Positions 43,960 to 53,218 of a DNA stretch of 64,000 nucleotides are shown here, piece after piece (positions within the stretch are counted from its first letter, which is position 1; each line of letters opens with the position of its first letter). Origin of the DNA: JBBIWA01 sp037439425 (GTDB lineage: Bacteria; Acidobacteriota; Blastocatellia; RBC074); contig JBBIWA010000014.1 in assembly GCA_037439425.1 (NCBI GenBank), positions 1 to 64,000 of the forward strand, in the 5' to 3' direction. The translations under genes were made by a program, and so were the position numbers. A model generated the notes under the pieces. The model was not told the origin of the DNA. It was given only the letters and a program-made list of their open reading frames with translations, and searched no databases.

Positions 43960-45394
43960 AGGGCGCAGGATTCCTCCCACAGCAACGCCAGTAGAACAGC
44001 AACTCGGCGCTTGCCGTCTCTGGAACGCCTTGCGCGAAGCTATTAGTGGCACCGAGCAGGATTTCACCGAAGGCAGCATTGGCCGCGCGATTGTATTGCT
44101 CTCGATTCCGATGGTGCTGGAGATGGCGATGGAGTCGTTGTTTGGTATCGTCAACATCTTCTGGGTCTCGCGGCTGGGCGCGGATGCGATCGCCACTGTG
44201 GGCTTGACCGAAGCGCTGCTCACGATCGTCTTCGCCATTGCCATGGGACTGAGCCTGGCAACAACTGCTACAGTGGCGCGCCGCATTGGTGAGAAAGACC
44301 CGGAAGGCGCTTCGGTTGCTGCCGTGCAAACTATCGCGCTGGGAATCTTCGTCTCCATTCCCATCGGTCTGGTGGGACTCTTCTTCGTGAAGGAATTGTT
44401 CCAATTGATGAAGGCCGAGCCGAGCGTGATCGCAGCAGGAACAGGCTATGGCCGCATCATCTTCGGCGCTAACGTCGTGGTCATGCTGCTGTTTCTGATC
44501 AACGCGATCTTTCGTGGAGCAGGCGATGCAGCCATTGCGATGCGCGCCTTGTGGTTTGGCAATCTCATCAATCTGGTGCTTGACCCGTGTTTCATCTTCG
44601 GACTGGGTCCGTTTCCCGAATGGGGAGTGACCGGATCAGCCGTAGCAACCACCATCGGGCGCGGCCTGGCCGTGGTCTATCAACTCTCGGTTCTGCTGCG
44701 CCGGAACAGCCGCGTGCCAGTGCGGTTCAACCATTTGTGGCTCGACTTCGGAGTGATGCGGCGGCTGGTGCGCATCTCGGTGGGCGGGATGTTTCAATAC
44801 CTGGTGGCGACGGCGAGCTGGGTAGGACTGGTCTGGATTGTTGATCACTTCGGCAAAGAGGCACTGGCTGGCTACACTGTGGCGCTGCGCATTATCGTCG
44901 TCACGATCTTGCCTTCGTGGGGGATGAGCAATGCAGCAGCAACACTGGTCGGCCAAAATCTGGGAGCGGGAAAGCCGGAGCGCGCCGAGCGTTCGGTCTG
45001 GGTGACGGGCTTCAGCAACATGGTCTTCCTGGCAGGCGTTGCCATTGTCTTCATCCTTTTTGCCGAATGGCTGATCCACCTCTTCACGCGCGATCCGGCA
45101 GTGGTGCCTTACGGCGTGGATTGTTTGCGCTACATCAGCTACGGCTACATCTTCTATGCCTACGGCATGGTGATGTTGCAATCGTTCAACGGCGCAGGCG
45201 ATACCTACACGCCGACGGTGATCAATCTCTTTTGCTATTGGCTGTTTCAGATTCCGCTGGCTTACGTGCTGGCGATGAAGCTAGACTTTGGCGCACAGGG
45301 GGTGTTTTTGGCCATCACCATAGCTGAGTCCATGATTGCCGTTGTGGCGGTGATAGCATTCCGGCGAGGGCGCTGGAAAGAGCAGCAAGTCTAA
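43952..45394 (+). CDS. MATE family efflux transporter
   Basis: The 480-residue product has about 12 membrane segments, for example GRAIVLLSIPMVLEMAMESL, MGLSLATTATVARRIGEKDP, VMLLFLINAIFRGAGDAAIA, MFQYLVATASWVGLVWIVDH and IVVTILPSWGMSNAAATLVG. The repeats of MatE-type halves (residues about 50-210 and 280-440) are visible. Members export drugs or metabolites using Na+ or H+. It is translated from an overlap with rnz and is followed 14 bp later by an ABC exporter, so the three could be co-transcribed. The substrate is unknown. Confidence 0.93.
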   Translation: MDEGRRIPPTATPVEQQLGACRLWNALREAISGTEQDFTEGSIGRAIVLLSIPMVLEMAMESLFGIVNIFWVSRLGADAIATVGLTEALLTIVFAIAMGLSLATTATVARRIGEKDPEGASVAAVQTIALGIFVSIPIGLVGLFFVKELFQLMKAEPSVIAAGTGYGRIIFGANVVVMLLFLINAIFRGAGDAAIAMRALWFGNLINLVLDPCFIFGLGPFPEWGVTGSAVATTIGRGLAVVYQLSVLLRRNSRVPVRFNHLWLDFGVMRRLVRISVGGMFQYLVATASWVGLVWIVDHFGKEALAGYTVALRIIVVTILPSWGMSNAAATLVGQNLGAGKPERAERSVWVTGFSNMVFLAGVAIVFILFAEWLIHLFTRDPAVVPYGVDCLRYISYGYIFYAYGMVMLQSFNGAGDTYTPTVINLFCYWLFQIPLAYVLAMKLDFGAQGVFLAITIAESMIAVVAVIAFRRGRWKEQQV

Positions 45395-45408
45395 AGTTTT
45401 GGTCTGAT

Positions 45409-47259
45409 ATGGAAAACAAGAAGCACTTCAGTTTTTCCGAGGCCTGGCACGAAGCTAGAGAATTGGTCTGGGCACATCGCGCCCGATTGGCGATCGGTTT
45501 AGCGTTGATGCTGATCAACCGAGTGGTGGGATTGGTGCTGCCAGCTTCCTCGAAATTCTTGATTGACGAAATCATCATCAAGCAGCGCGGCGAGCTACTG
45601 CTGTCGGTCGCGCTGGTCACGGGAGCGGCCACTCTCATTCAGGCTGCGACCTCCTTTTCGCTTTCGCAGGTGCTGGGCGTCGCAGCGCAGCGGGCGATTA
45701 CTGAAATGCGCAAGAGCGTTCAGGCGCATGTGGCGCGGCTGCCGATCAGCTATTTCGATTCCACGCAGACCGGGGTGTTGATTTCACGCATCATGACTGA
45801 TGCCGAGGGAGTCAGGAATCTGGTAGGCACGGGACTGGTGCAGTTGAGTGGCGGTCTGGTGACAGCAAGCCTGGCGCTCGGAGTGCTCTTTTACCTCAAT
45901 TGGCAGCTGACTTTGATTACGCTTCTGATCCTGGCGCTTTTCGGCGGTGGAGTAGCTCTGGCCTTTGCGAAATTGCGACCGCTGTTTCAAGAGCGCGGAA
46001 AAATTCAAGCTGAAATCACTGGCCGATTGGCTCAATCCTTAAGTGGTATTCGTATCGTCAAGTCATACACGGCAGAGAAACGCGAGGAACTGGTCTTCGC
46101 GCGTGGCGCGCACCGGCTGTTCCGCAACATCGCCAAATCAATCACCGGAGTCTCGTTGACGATGACGATGGTCACGATCATCATCGGCCTGGTAGGCGTG
46201 ACGATGATTCTAGTGGGTGGGCGTGCGATCCTTTCCGGCGAGATGACGCTGGGCGATTTTGTGATGTATATCTTCTTCACCGGTCTGGTCGCTGCGCCGC
46301 TGATTGACATCGCCAGCATCGGAACTCAAATCAGCGAAGCTTTTGCTGGACTCGATCGCATCCGCGAAATCAAACGCCTGGCAACAGAAGACGAACAGGA
46401 CCAGCAGCGTATGCCCTTGCCGGACATTCGTGGTGATGTCACCTTCGAGGATGTCTGTTTCGAATATGAACCTGGCTTCCCGGTCTTGAAGCACGTCTCC
46501 TTTCACGCCCCAGCAGGTTCAACCACAGCTCTGGTGGGATCGAGCGGTTCGGGCAAAAGCACGCTGATCAGTCTGGTGATGACGTTTAATCGCCCGACTT
46601 CCGGGCGGGTGCTGGTAGACGGCTACGATCTGGCCACCATCAGATTGCGTGATTACCGATCACATCTCGGCGTGGTCTTGCAGGATAATTTCCTCTTCGA
46701 TGGCACGATTGCGGAAAACATTCGTTTCTCCCGCCCGCACGCCACTATGGAGGAGATTCAGCAAGCCAGCCGCATCGCGCACTGCGAAGAGTTCATCGAA
46801 GGGTTCGAGAAGAGATACGACACTATTGTCGGCGAACGTGGGATCAAGCTTTCGGGCGGTCAGCGACAGCGCGTCGCCATTGCTCGCGCCATTCTGGCCG
46901 ATCCCAAAATTCTCATCCTGGATGAAGCGACTTCGAGTCTCGACAGTGAAAGTGAAGCGATGATTCAGGACGGGCTCAGGTCACTGCGCTGCGGCCGCAC
47001 CACTTTTGTCATTGCCCATCGCCTCTCAACTATTCAGAGCGCCGATCAGATTCTGGTGTTGGAAGGCGGAGAGATTGTCGAGCGTGGCACACACGAGCAA
47101 TTGCTCGCCTCTGGCGGGCGCTACCGGCAGTTATATGAGAAGCAATACAAGCTGCAGCTCGACCGGTTCATCAATCCAGGCGAAGATTTCACGCCTGAGC
47201 CGGAAGAAGTGCTGGCTCCTACTTCAGACCCGGCCTCTGTTCGTCCTACCTCGCTTTAA
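45409..47259 (+). CDS. ABC exporter, fused permease and ATPase (MsbA/MDR-like)
   Basis: The 616-residue half-transporter has an N-terminal six-helix membrane domain (residues about 20-310: LAIGLALMLINRVVGLVLPA, TASLALGVLFYLNWQLTLIT, FVMYIFFTGLVAAPLIDIAS) and a C-terminal ATPase with Walker A GSSGSGKST (about 376-384), Q-loop LGVVLQDNF, signature LSGGQRQR (about 482) and Walker B ILILDEATSSLDS. It works as a homodimer that exports lipids, peptides or drugs. It follows the MATE gene by 14 bp on the same strand. The substrate cannot be told from sequence. Confidence 0.94.
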   Translation: MENKKHFSFSEAWHEARELVWAHRARLAIGLALMLINRVVGLVLPASSKFLIDEIIIKQRGELLLSVALVTGAATLIQAATSFSLSQVLGVAAQRAITEMRKSVQAHVARLPISYFDSTQTGVLISRIMTDAEGVRNLVGTGLVQLSGGLVTASLALGVLFYLNWQLTLITLLILALFGGGVALAFAKLRPLFQERGKIQAEITGRLAQSLSGIRIVKSYTAEKREELVFARGAHRLFRNIAKSITGVSLTMTMVTIIIGLVGVTMILVGGRAILSGEMTLGDFVMYIFFTGLVAAPLIDIASIGTQISEAFAGLDRIREIKRLATEDEQDQQRMPLPDIRGDVTFEDVCFEYEPGFPVLKHVSFHAPAGSTTALVGSSGSGKSTLISLVMTFNRPTSGRVLVDGYDLATIRLRDYRSHLGVVLQDNFLFDGTIAENIRFSRPHATMEEIQQASRIAHCEEFIEGFEKRYDTIVGERGIKLSGGQRQRVAIARAILADPKILILDEATSSLDSESEAMIQDGLRSLRCGRTTFVIAHRLSTIQSADQILVLEGGEIVERGTHEQLLASGGRYRQLYEKQYKLQLDRFINPGEDFTPEPEEVLAPTSDPASVRPTSL

Positions 47260-47674
47260 CTGAAGAAGCGGCCAGTCGGCCTCAGATATATCTTCACTAC
47301 AAGGAAGCTGAGAAAGCATCACAGCCACGCCAGCACATCCCAGCCCTCGACGGCCCGGCCTGACTCAACCACTCTGCTCACACCACAGCCCAACCTACTC
47401 CGATAACGCAACCGCAGGGAAAGGTAAATAGACGGCGGCCGCTCAAACTTTTCTTGTGATAGTGACCGAAGCGAACGTCTTCCTAGCTTCACTTCAGATT
47501 GACGCCAAGCTCGACTTGATATTTTGGGTCTTAAGAAATAACGACAGGTCGTGGAAGCTGAAGACTAATTTTTCAGGGAGCTACTCTCTGCCACCACTGC
47601 CCGTCGAGTTGCTGCCACAACGGGGCAAGAGCCCTGCTTGTCACAGGAGTCAGCTCCAGGCATTGATTGAGAGA

Positions 47675-47945
47675 TCGCTCTGTTCCGTCAGTAGCGGCCT
47701 ATCTATAGCGTTCAGCTACGGATAGGAGCGAGCTATGAGCAGCAATTGATAGCTCGCTCCTAACCGCAGCTAGGCTTACTTTTCTTCACTGCTTACTATA
47801 GACAGGTCGCCCCGCTGGGGCTGTAGGAACGCGTGTCGGACGTTTTTCAGCCGCGGTCAGGAGCGAGCAGTTGATAGCAGGTAGCAGTGCACATTTTTCA
47901 GTTCCCTTAGGAGCGGCCTATCTATAGCGACGCGATGCTTCGCTG
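47675..47945. repeat. partial copy of the array-in-MITE composite
   Basis: 47711-47800 matches 32141-32240 at about nine in ten positions, including a perfect 13-bp hairpin AGGAGCGAGCTAT/ATAGCTCGCTCCT at 47724-47761. Beyond it are a truncated CGCCCCGCTGGGGC end of the MITE and more array units (GCCGCGGTCAGGAGCGAGC, TTAGGAGCGGCCTATCTATAG). No gene is supported in 47260-48142. Confidence 0.75.
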
Positions 47946-48142
47946 AGGCGATGCTGCGGGCAGTGTTTGTCGAGGCGTTGCCATTTTCGGGCGGCGGTCG
48001 CACAGACTGAGGTAGCAAAAATTCAGCGCTTGAGCGCCTGACTGAGACTGTGGGTTATGCAGCGTAAGGGATAAAGTCAAGCTCAGGCAGTAAAACGGAG
48101 ACGGGCGTCACAAGAACGCCCGCCACTTGTTGCTGAAGCTGA

Positions 48143-48215
48143 TGAGCCGTGCAGGAATCGAACCTGCGACCCTCTGGTTAAAAGCCAGATGCTCTACCAA
48201 CTGAGCTAACGGCCC
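48143..48215 (-). tRNA. tRNA-Lys (anticodon TTT)
   Basis: On the minus strand a 73-nt cloverleaf begins GGGCCGTTAGCTCAGTTGGT. The acceptor stem GGGCCGT pairs with ACGGCTC (one G-U), the anticodon loop is CTTTTAA with anticodon TTT, and the T arm is GCAGGTTCGAATCCTGC. The discriminator is A at 48143. CCA is not encoded. It lies alone, with a repeat array directly downstream of its 3' end. Confidence 0.97.
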
Positions 48216-48351
48216 AATGTCGTCCAATGCAGCGACAGTTTACCCTGCACCTGTGCTTAAGGTCAACTGGCCCAGCAATTCCTGCTCAACCCAAAACGCA
48301 AGCCCTGACTGTGCCGCTTGAGCGGGAATTGCTGATCCATAGCACTCGTCA

Positions 48352-48380
48352 TTGCTGAGGGCCGAGGGCTCGCTTATAAT
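48352..48380 (+). promoter_or_regulatory. sigma-70-type promoter upstream of argF
   Basis: TTGCTG (48352-48357) and a perfect TATAAT (48375-48380) are 17 nt apart, a near-ideal arrangement. The start codon is 45 bp downstream, so the leader would be about 37 nt. No arginine-repressor-like box is evident. Confidence 0.6.
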
Positions 48381-48424
48381 GGCCGGCTCGTTATGCTATC
48401 TCAATCCGCTTGAGAGGAGAAAAA

Positions 48425-49360
48425 TTGGCCCTGCAAGATTTGATTTCGATCTCTGATCTGAGCACCCAGGAAATCCACGAGATATTCCAGACGGCGGCGA
48501 AGCTCAAAACTCATCCGCTTGATTACAGTCAGGCGATGGCTGGGCGCAGTGTTGTGCTGATCTTTGAGAAGCCCAGCCTGCGCACGCGCGTGACGTTTGA
48601 TCTCGGTGCGACCCAGATGGGAGCTTCCTGCGTCTACCTCGATCATCAAGGCGTCAGGATTGGCGAGCGTGAAGCAGTTAAAGACATGGCGCTCAATCTC
48701 GAACGCTGGGTAGATATCATCGTCGTTCGCACCTATAGCCACGAAACGGTCATCGAGTTTGCCGCTCATGCTTCGGTGCCGGTCATCAATGGCCTTTCCG
48801 ATTTCTCGCATCCGTGTCAGGGATTGACCGACTACTTCACGCTCACGGAAAAAGTGGGCGCCAATCTCAAGGGCTTTCGCCTAGCCTATGTCGGCGATGG
48901 CAACAACACCTGCCACTCGCTGATCTTTGGCGCAGCCAAGCTGGGTGTGCATATCACGGTGGGCGCACCGAAGGGTTATGAGCCGGATGCGGAAGTTCTG
49001 AAGCGCGCGCGGCGGGACGCGCGCGCAACGGGCGCCAAGCTCCAGGTGGTTAATGATCCTTATGAAGCGGTTGCAGGCGCTGATGCGGTCTATACGGATG
49101 TTTGGGCTTCGATGGGGTTTGAAGCGGAGACTGAGCGGCGGCGCGAGATCTTCGCTCCTTTCCGCGTGACCAGGAAACTGATGGCTCACGCGCGGCGCGG
49201 CGCCTTCTTTATGCATTGCCTTCCTGCTCACCGTGGCGACGAAGTGGATGCCGAGGTGATTGATCGCAAAGGCTCCATCGTTTACGATCAAGCTGAAAAC
49301 CGCCTCCATACGCAGAAAGCGATTATGTTGCTGCTCGTGCAGGCCAATAAAAAAGCCTAG
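48425..49360 (+). CDS. argF: ornithine carbamoyltransferase
   Basis: A TTG start at 48425 with GAGGAG at 48413-48418 gives 311 residues; the earlier frame start lies inside the SD. The carbamoyl phosphate site SLRTRVTF (51-58) and HPCQGLTDY and the ornithine-binding MHCLPAHRGDEVD are intact. It makes citrulline from ornithine and carbamoyl phosphate in arginine synthesis. No other arg gene is adjacent. Confidence 0.96.
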   Translation: MALQDLISISDLSTQEIHEIFQTAAKLKTHPLDYSQAMAGRSVVLIFEKPSLRTRVTFDLGATQMGASCVYLDHQGVRIGEREAVKDMALNLERWVDIIVVRTYSHETVIEFAAHASVPVINGLSDFSHPCQGLTDYFTLTEKVGANLKGFRLAYVGDGNNTCHSLIFGAAKLGVHITVGAPKGYEPDAEVLKRARRDARATGAKLQVVNDPYEAVAGADAVYTDVWASMGFEAETERRREIFAPFRVTRKLMAHARRGAFFMHCLPAHRGDEVDAEVIDRKGSIVYDQAENRLHTQKAIMLLLVQANKKA

Positions 49361-49400
49361 CGTCCGGAGTCCAGCGTCGTGAAAGAGAAGTTTTGAGCTA

Positions 49401-51167
49401 ATGAGTGAAGTAGCTAAATCCGAACCGGAAGATAAGGCGGGAGAGATCGCTCCTCAGCTCCCAGACCCCAGACCTCAAACTCCGGCCCCTCCCCGCCGCA
49501 GCATCGCGCGCTCAGCCGGCATCGTCAGTCTTGCCGTGATGGGCAGCCGCGTGCTGGGTCTGGTGCGCGAGCTCACTTTTGCCGCCTTCTTCGGCGCTGG
49601 CTTTGCTACGGACGCCTTCATCATTGCCTTCCGGGTGCCCAACCTGTTGCGCGATCTGTTCGCAGAAGGCGCGCTCTCAGCGGCTTTCGTGACGACCTTC
49701 TCGCAGTATCTGACCAAACGCGGCGAACGTGAAGCGTGGCGACTAGCCAATCTGGTCAACAACGGGTTGATCGTGGTGCTGTCGGCTGTCGTCCTTGCCG
49801 GGATCATCTTTGCGCCGCAGGTGGTGGCTCTGCTGATCGAACCGAGCCGGGTCCCGACTAATCCAGTCAAGGCAGCCTTGACCTTTGAACTCGCCGTCAC
49901 GATGACACGCATCATGTTTCCGTTTCTCTTGATGGTGTCGCTGGCTGCGGTGGCGATGGGGGTGCTCAATACCAAAGACCGCTTCGGCGTTCCAGCCTCA
50001 GCCTCGACGATGTTCAATGCCGGTTCGATCTTCGGCGGGCTGGCCTGCGCTTACTTCCTGGCACCTGATTACATCCTCAGCATCACCTCAGCTCTCATTC
50101 ACCGCCAGATGCCGCAGGCGGATGAGCAAGGTGCTGCCCGGGCGATCATTGGCATGGCAGTGGGCACGCTGGCGGGTGGTATGCTGCAATGGTTGATTCA
50201 GGTGCCGAGTCTGCGCGCGGTTGGTTATCGCTGGCAACCTGTTTTGAGCTTCCGCGATGAAGGGGTCCGGCAGGTGATGATGCTGATGGCCCCGGCGATC
50301 ATCGGAGCGGCGGCGGTGCAGGTGAACGTCTTCGTCAACACCAAATTCGCCTCCGGGCTGGGCGAGGGGCCGGTCTCGTGGCTCAATTATGCTTTCCGTC
50401 TGATTCAGTTTCCGATAGGAGTCTTCGGCGTGGCGATTTCGACCGCGACACTGCCGGCAGCTTCGCGAGCTGCGGCGCTGGAGAAGGTGGAGGAATTCCG
50501 CCACACCATCGCCTCCTCCTTGCGTTTGACTTTTCTGTTGACCATCCCTTCGGCGATTGGGCTGGTGGTACTCAGCCAGCCTATCATCGGGCTGATCTAC
50601 CAGCGCGGCCGTTTCACTGCTGCTGACACCGAGCAGGCTGCTCTGGCATTGGGATATTACGCTCTCGGTCTGACGGCTTACTCGGCCATCAAGGTGCTCG
50701 CGCCGGCCTTTTATGCGCTCAAGGACACGCGCATTCCAATGGCGGCGAGCCTGCTTTCAATCGCCATCAACTACCTCGTGGCCTCATTGTCAGTCAATCA
50801 ATTTGGCCTGGGCCATCGCGGCCTGGCGCTTTCGGTCTCAGCGGTCGCGCTCGTCAACTTTGCATTGCTGCTGTTCTTTCTGCGTCGCAAGCTGGGCGGG
50901 ATCGAAGGGCGTGACCTGATGATAACTCTCGGCAAAGTTCTACTGGCCTCAGCGCTGATGGGAGCTGTCTGCTGGTTGGCGAGCGATCAGATGGCGAGAC
51001 GAGTCGGCTCTGAGTCGCTGGTAGCGCGGATGGCCAATGTCAGCCTCTCCATCGCGATCGGAGTAACTGTATTTTATCTGGCGGCTCGCGCACTGAAGGT
51101 GAGTGAGCTTACCCAGATGGCAGCAGCGCTGCAACGCAGATGGCGGCGAACCGAAAAGATTTTGTGA
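49401..51167 (+). CDS. murJ: lipid II flippase MurJ (MviN)
   Basis: The 588-residue product has about 14 membrane segments after a 35-residue Pro-rich tail (DPRPQTPAPPRRSIARSAGI). Family marks include SRVLGLVRELTFAAFFGAGF, ATDAFIIAFRVPNLLRDLFA and EGALSAAFVTTFSQYLTK near the N-terminus, with the Arg residues of the central cavity. MurJ moves lipid II across the inner membrane for peptidoglycan synthesis. It follows argF by 40 bp on the same strand; co-transcription is likely but functionally unrelated. Confidence 0.95.
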   Translation: MSEVAKSEPEDKAGEIAPQLPDPRPQTPAPPRRSIARSAGIVSLAVMGSRVLGLVRELTFAAFFGAGFATDAFIIAFRVPNLLRDLFAEGALSAAFVTTFSQYLTKRGEREAWRLANLVNNGLIVVLSAVVLAGIIFAPQVVALLIEPSRVPTNPVKAALTFELAVTMTRIMFPFLLMVSLAAVAMGVLNTKDRFGVPASASTMFNAGSIFGGLACAYFLAPDYILSITSALIHRQMPQADEQGAARAIIGMAVGTLAGGMLQWLIQVPSLRAVGYRWQPVLSFRDEGVRQVMMLMAPAIIGAAAVQVNVFVNTKFASGLGEGPVSWLNYAFRLIQFPIGVFGVAISTATLPAASRAAALEKVEEFRHTIASSLRLTFLLTIPSAIGLVVLSQPIIGLIYQRGRFTAADTEQAALALGYYALGLTAYSAIKVLAPAFYALKDTRIPMAASLLSIAINYLVASLSVNQFGLGHRGLALSVSAVALVNFALLLFFLRRKLGGIEGRDLMITLGKVLLASALMGAVCWLASDQMARRVGSESLVARMANVSLSIAIGVTVFYLAARALKVSELTQMAAALQRRWRRTEKIL

Positions 51168-51326
51168 AAGCCTTGAGCTTCTCGCCCACTCTCATAGCTT
51201 TTCCCCCGCAGATTTGTTAAGCTTTCGGCCTTAGGAGATGAAGCCCCCAGAAACTATCAGGTTAGCACAAAGTTCTTTGCCAGACTGTGCGCCAGCTATC
51301 AAGGCAATTAAAATCAGGGAGGACCT

Positions 51327-51968
51327 ATGCAAACTATCTCAAGAAACTCTGGGCGATTGATTAAAGCGGCTTTGGGTGCAGCTTGCTTGCTGGCCGCTTG
51401 GGGATTGGGTAATGAGGCAACTTATTCTCTGGCCCAGAGCAAGAGAAGCACGGCCTCAGTCCCGCGCGGCACTCAGATGAAGATTCGGCTTGAGAACACG
51501 ATTGATTCAAAAGAGTCGCGCCATGGTGACCGCTTCACGGCTACGGTCTTGACGCCGAGCCGTTATGCCGAGGCGACTATCGAAGGTCATGTGGCTCACA
51601 TCAAACAATCGGGCAAGTTCAAAGGGCAAACGGCGATCTCACTCGTCTTCGACCGGATCCGCTTTCGCAATGGCAGCAGCGCTCCGCTGAGCGCTCAGGT
51701 GGTCAAAGTCTACGGCGAAGATTCGGTCAAAGAGGTTGATGAAGAAGGGGAGGTTAAAAGCGGTAGCCGCGGTAAAACGACAGCGACGCGCACTGCCGGT
51801 GGCGCGGCGCTCGGGGCCATCATCGGCGGGATTGCCGGCGGTGGCAAAGGCGCAGCCATCGGAGCAGCCGTAGGTGCAGGTGTGGGTGCAGGCTCCGTTT
51901 TCATCCAGGGCAGCAACAAAGTCAAGCTCGAACCCGGCACCGAGCTCTTGATTCGCACCACACGCTAA
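51327..51968 (+). CDS. exported protein with C-terminal glycine-zipper
   Basis: The 213-residue product begins with a signal peptide (AALGAACLLAAWGLG). Residues about 45-140 resemble a beta-barrel-like domain often found in similar Acidobacteriota proteins (VPRGTQMKIRLENTIDSKES, GQTAISLVFDRIRFRNGSSA). The C-terminal GGAALGAIIGGIAGGGKGAA and IGAAVGAGVGAGSVF form glycine-zipper helices (about 155-192), likely membrane-inserted. GGGAGGA precedes the ATG. Its function is unknown. Confidence 0.8.
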   Translation: MQTISRNSGRLIKAALGAACLLAAWGLGNEATYSLAQSKRSTASVPRGTQMKIRLENTIDSKESRHGDRFTATVLTPSRYAEATIEGHVAHIKQSGKFKGQTAISLVFDRIRFRNGSSAPLSAQVVKVYGEDSVKEVDEEGEVKSGSRGKTTATRTAGGAALGAIIGGIAGGGKGAAIGAAVGAGVGAGSVFIQGSNKVKLEPGTELLIRTTR

Positions 51969-52174
51969 GGATCAAGGATGAGGGAGGAGGGCAGAAGGAC
52001 GAAGTAAGTACCTCGGCAAGAATTTCCAGGCATTAAGGCAGCCGCGTGTTTGCCGGCCCGAAGTGAGGCCAGCAGCCAGCCCGCGCCGACACTTGGGCTG
52101 GCGGACATGCACGAGCTGCGTGCCAGCTTGCCGATCAACTCAAACTCATCCCTCATCCTTCAACCTGCCTCAAG

Positions 52175-53203
52175 ATGAATCTCGAACGTTACTCGCGACA
52201 GATTCTTTTTACTGGGATCGGCTCATCAGGGCAGCAACGGCTGGCGCAGAGTCGCGCCGTCATCATCGGCTGTGGCGCGCTCGGCAGCTTGCAGGCGGAG
52301 ATGTTGGCGCGCGCTGGCGTCGGGCATTTGCGGCTGGTGGATCGCGATTTCATCGAAGAATCAAATCTGCAACGCCAGATCATGTTCGAAGAGCGTGACG
52401 TGACGGCAGCCTTGCCCAAAGCCGTTGCTGCCGCCGCGCGCATCAATCGGATCAACTCTGAGATTGCTGTCGAACCGCTGGTCAAAGATGTCAACTACAC
52501 AAATGTCGAAGAGCTGATCCGCGATGCTGATGTGGTGCTGGATGGGACAGACAATTTCGAAGTGCGCTATTTGCTCAATGATGCAGCAGTGAAACTTGGG
52601 CTCCCGTGGGTCTATGGCGCAGCCGTCGGCTCCTACGGCCTGCAGATGACCATTCGGCCGCGCTTAACGCCTTGCCTGCGCTGCGTATGGCCCGATGCGC
52701 CACCACCCGGAACTTCACCGACCTGCGACACGGCGGGCGTGATTCTGCCTATCGTCGCTACAGTGGCTTCGTTTCAGGTGGCGGAAGCGCTCAAGATCTT
52801 GACCGGTAGTTTTGAGAAACTGCACGGCACGCTCGTGCAGTTCGATCTCTGGGAGAACACCTTCTCGCAGCTCAGACTCGACGCCGTGCGCGAAACAGGC
52901 CAGTGCCGCACCTGCCAACAAGGCCAATATGATTTTCTCGGTGCGCGAGGCGGTCAATTGGTCACCACTCTCTGCGGGCGTAATGCGGTGCAGATTACGC
53001 CTGCCACCAAGGTCAAGCTGGACTTCAGCCAGTTGGCCGAACAACTGCGCAAGGCGGGTGAGGTCAGTTACAACCGCTACCTTTTGCGATTTGCAACTGA
53101 TGGATACGAGATCACCGTCTTTGCTGACGCGCGGAGCATCATCAAGGGGACAGCCGACCCGGCTTTTGCGCGCTCGCTTTATGCTCGCTACATCGGCCTT
53201 TGA
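52175..53203 (+). CDS. ThiF/MoeB/HesA family adenylyltransferase
   Basis: The 342-residue product is an E1-like ATP-binding protein: GCGALGSLQAEMLARAGVGH (residues about 32-51), the Arg/Asp pair in DRDFIEESNLQRQ, and VVLDGTDNFEVRYLLND (about 121). Four cysteines for zinc appear as CLRC (about 168) and CRTC (about 244), and Cys in TCDTAGV may be catalytic. Members adenylate the C-terminus of ThiS or MoaD, or act in related sulfur transfer. No sulfur-carrier gene is adjacent, so the pathway is open. It lies 15 bp before thrB. The C-terminal 70 residues are extra. Confidence 0.88.
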   Translation: MNLERYSRQILFTGIGSSGQQRLAQSRAVIIGCGALGSLQAEMLARAGVGHLRLVDRDFIEESNLQRQIMFEERDVTAALPKAVAAAARINRINSEIAVEPLVKDVNYTNVEELIRDADVVLDGTDNFEVRYLLNDAAVKLGLPWVYGAAVGSYGLQMTIRPRLTPCLRCVWPDAPPPGTSPTCDTAGVILPIVATVASFQVAEALKILTGSFEKLHGTLVQFDLWENTFSQLRLDAVRETGQCRTCQQGQYDFLGARGGQLVTTLCGRNAVQITPATKVKLDFSQLAEQLRKAGEVSYNRYLLRFATDGYEITVFADARSIIKGTADPAFARSLYARYIGL

Positions 53204-53218
53204 GCACCGAACTAACCG

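Noticed and set aside
36333..47259. Secondary-metabolite gene cluster (ligase, methyltransferase, MATE, ABC exporter)
   Set aside because: The genes are on different strands, interrupted by repeats and unrelated genes such as rnz, and no core synthase is present.
47456..47725. 89-residue plus-strand frame
   Set aside because: It runs into the repeat array and lacks an SD; the product has no family resemblance.
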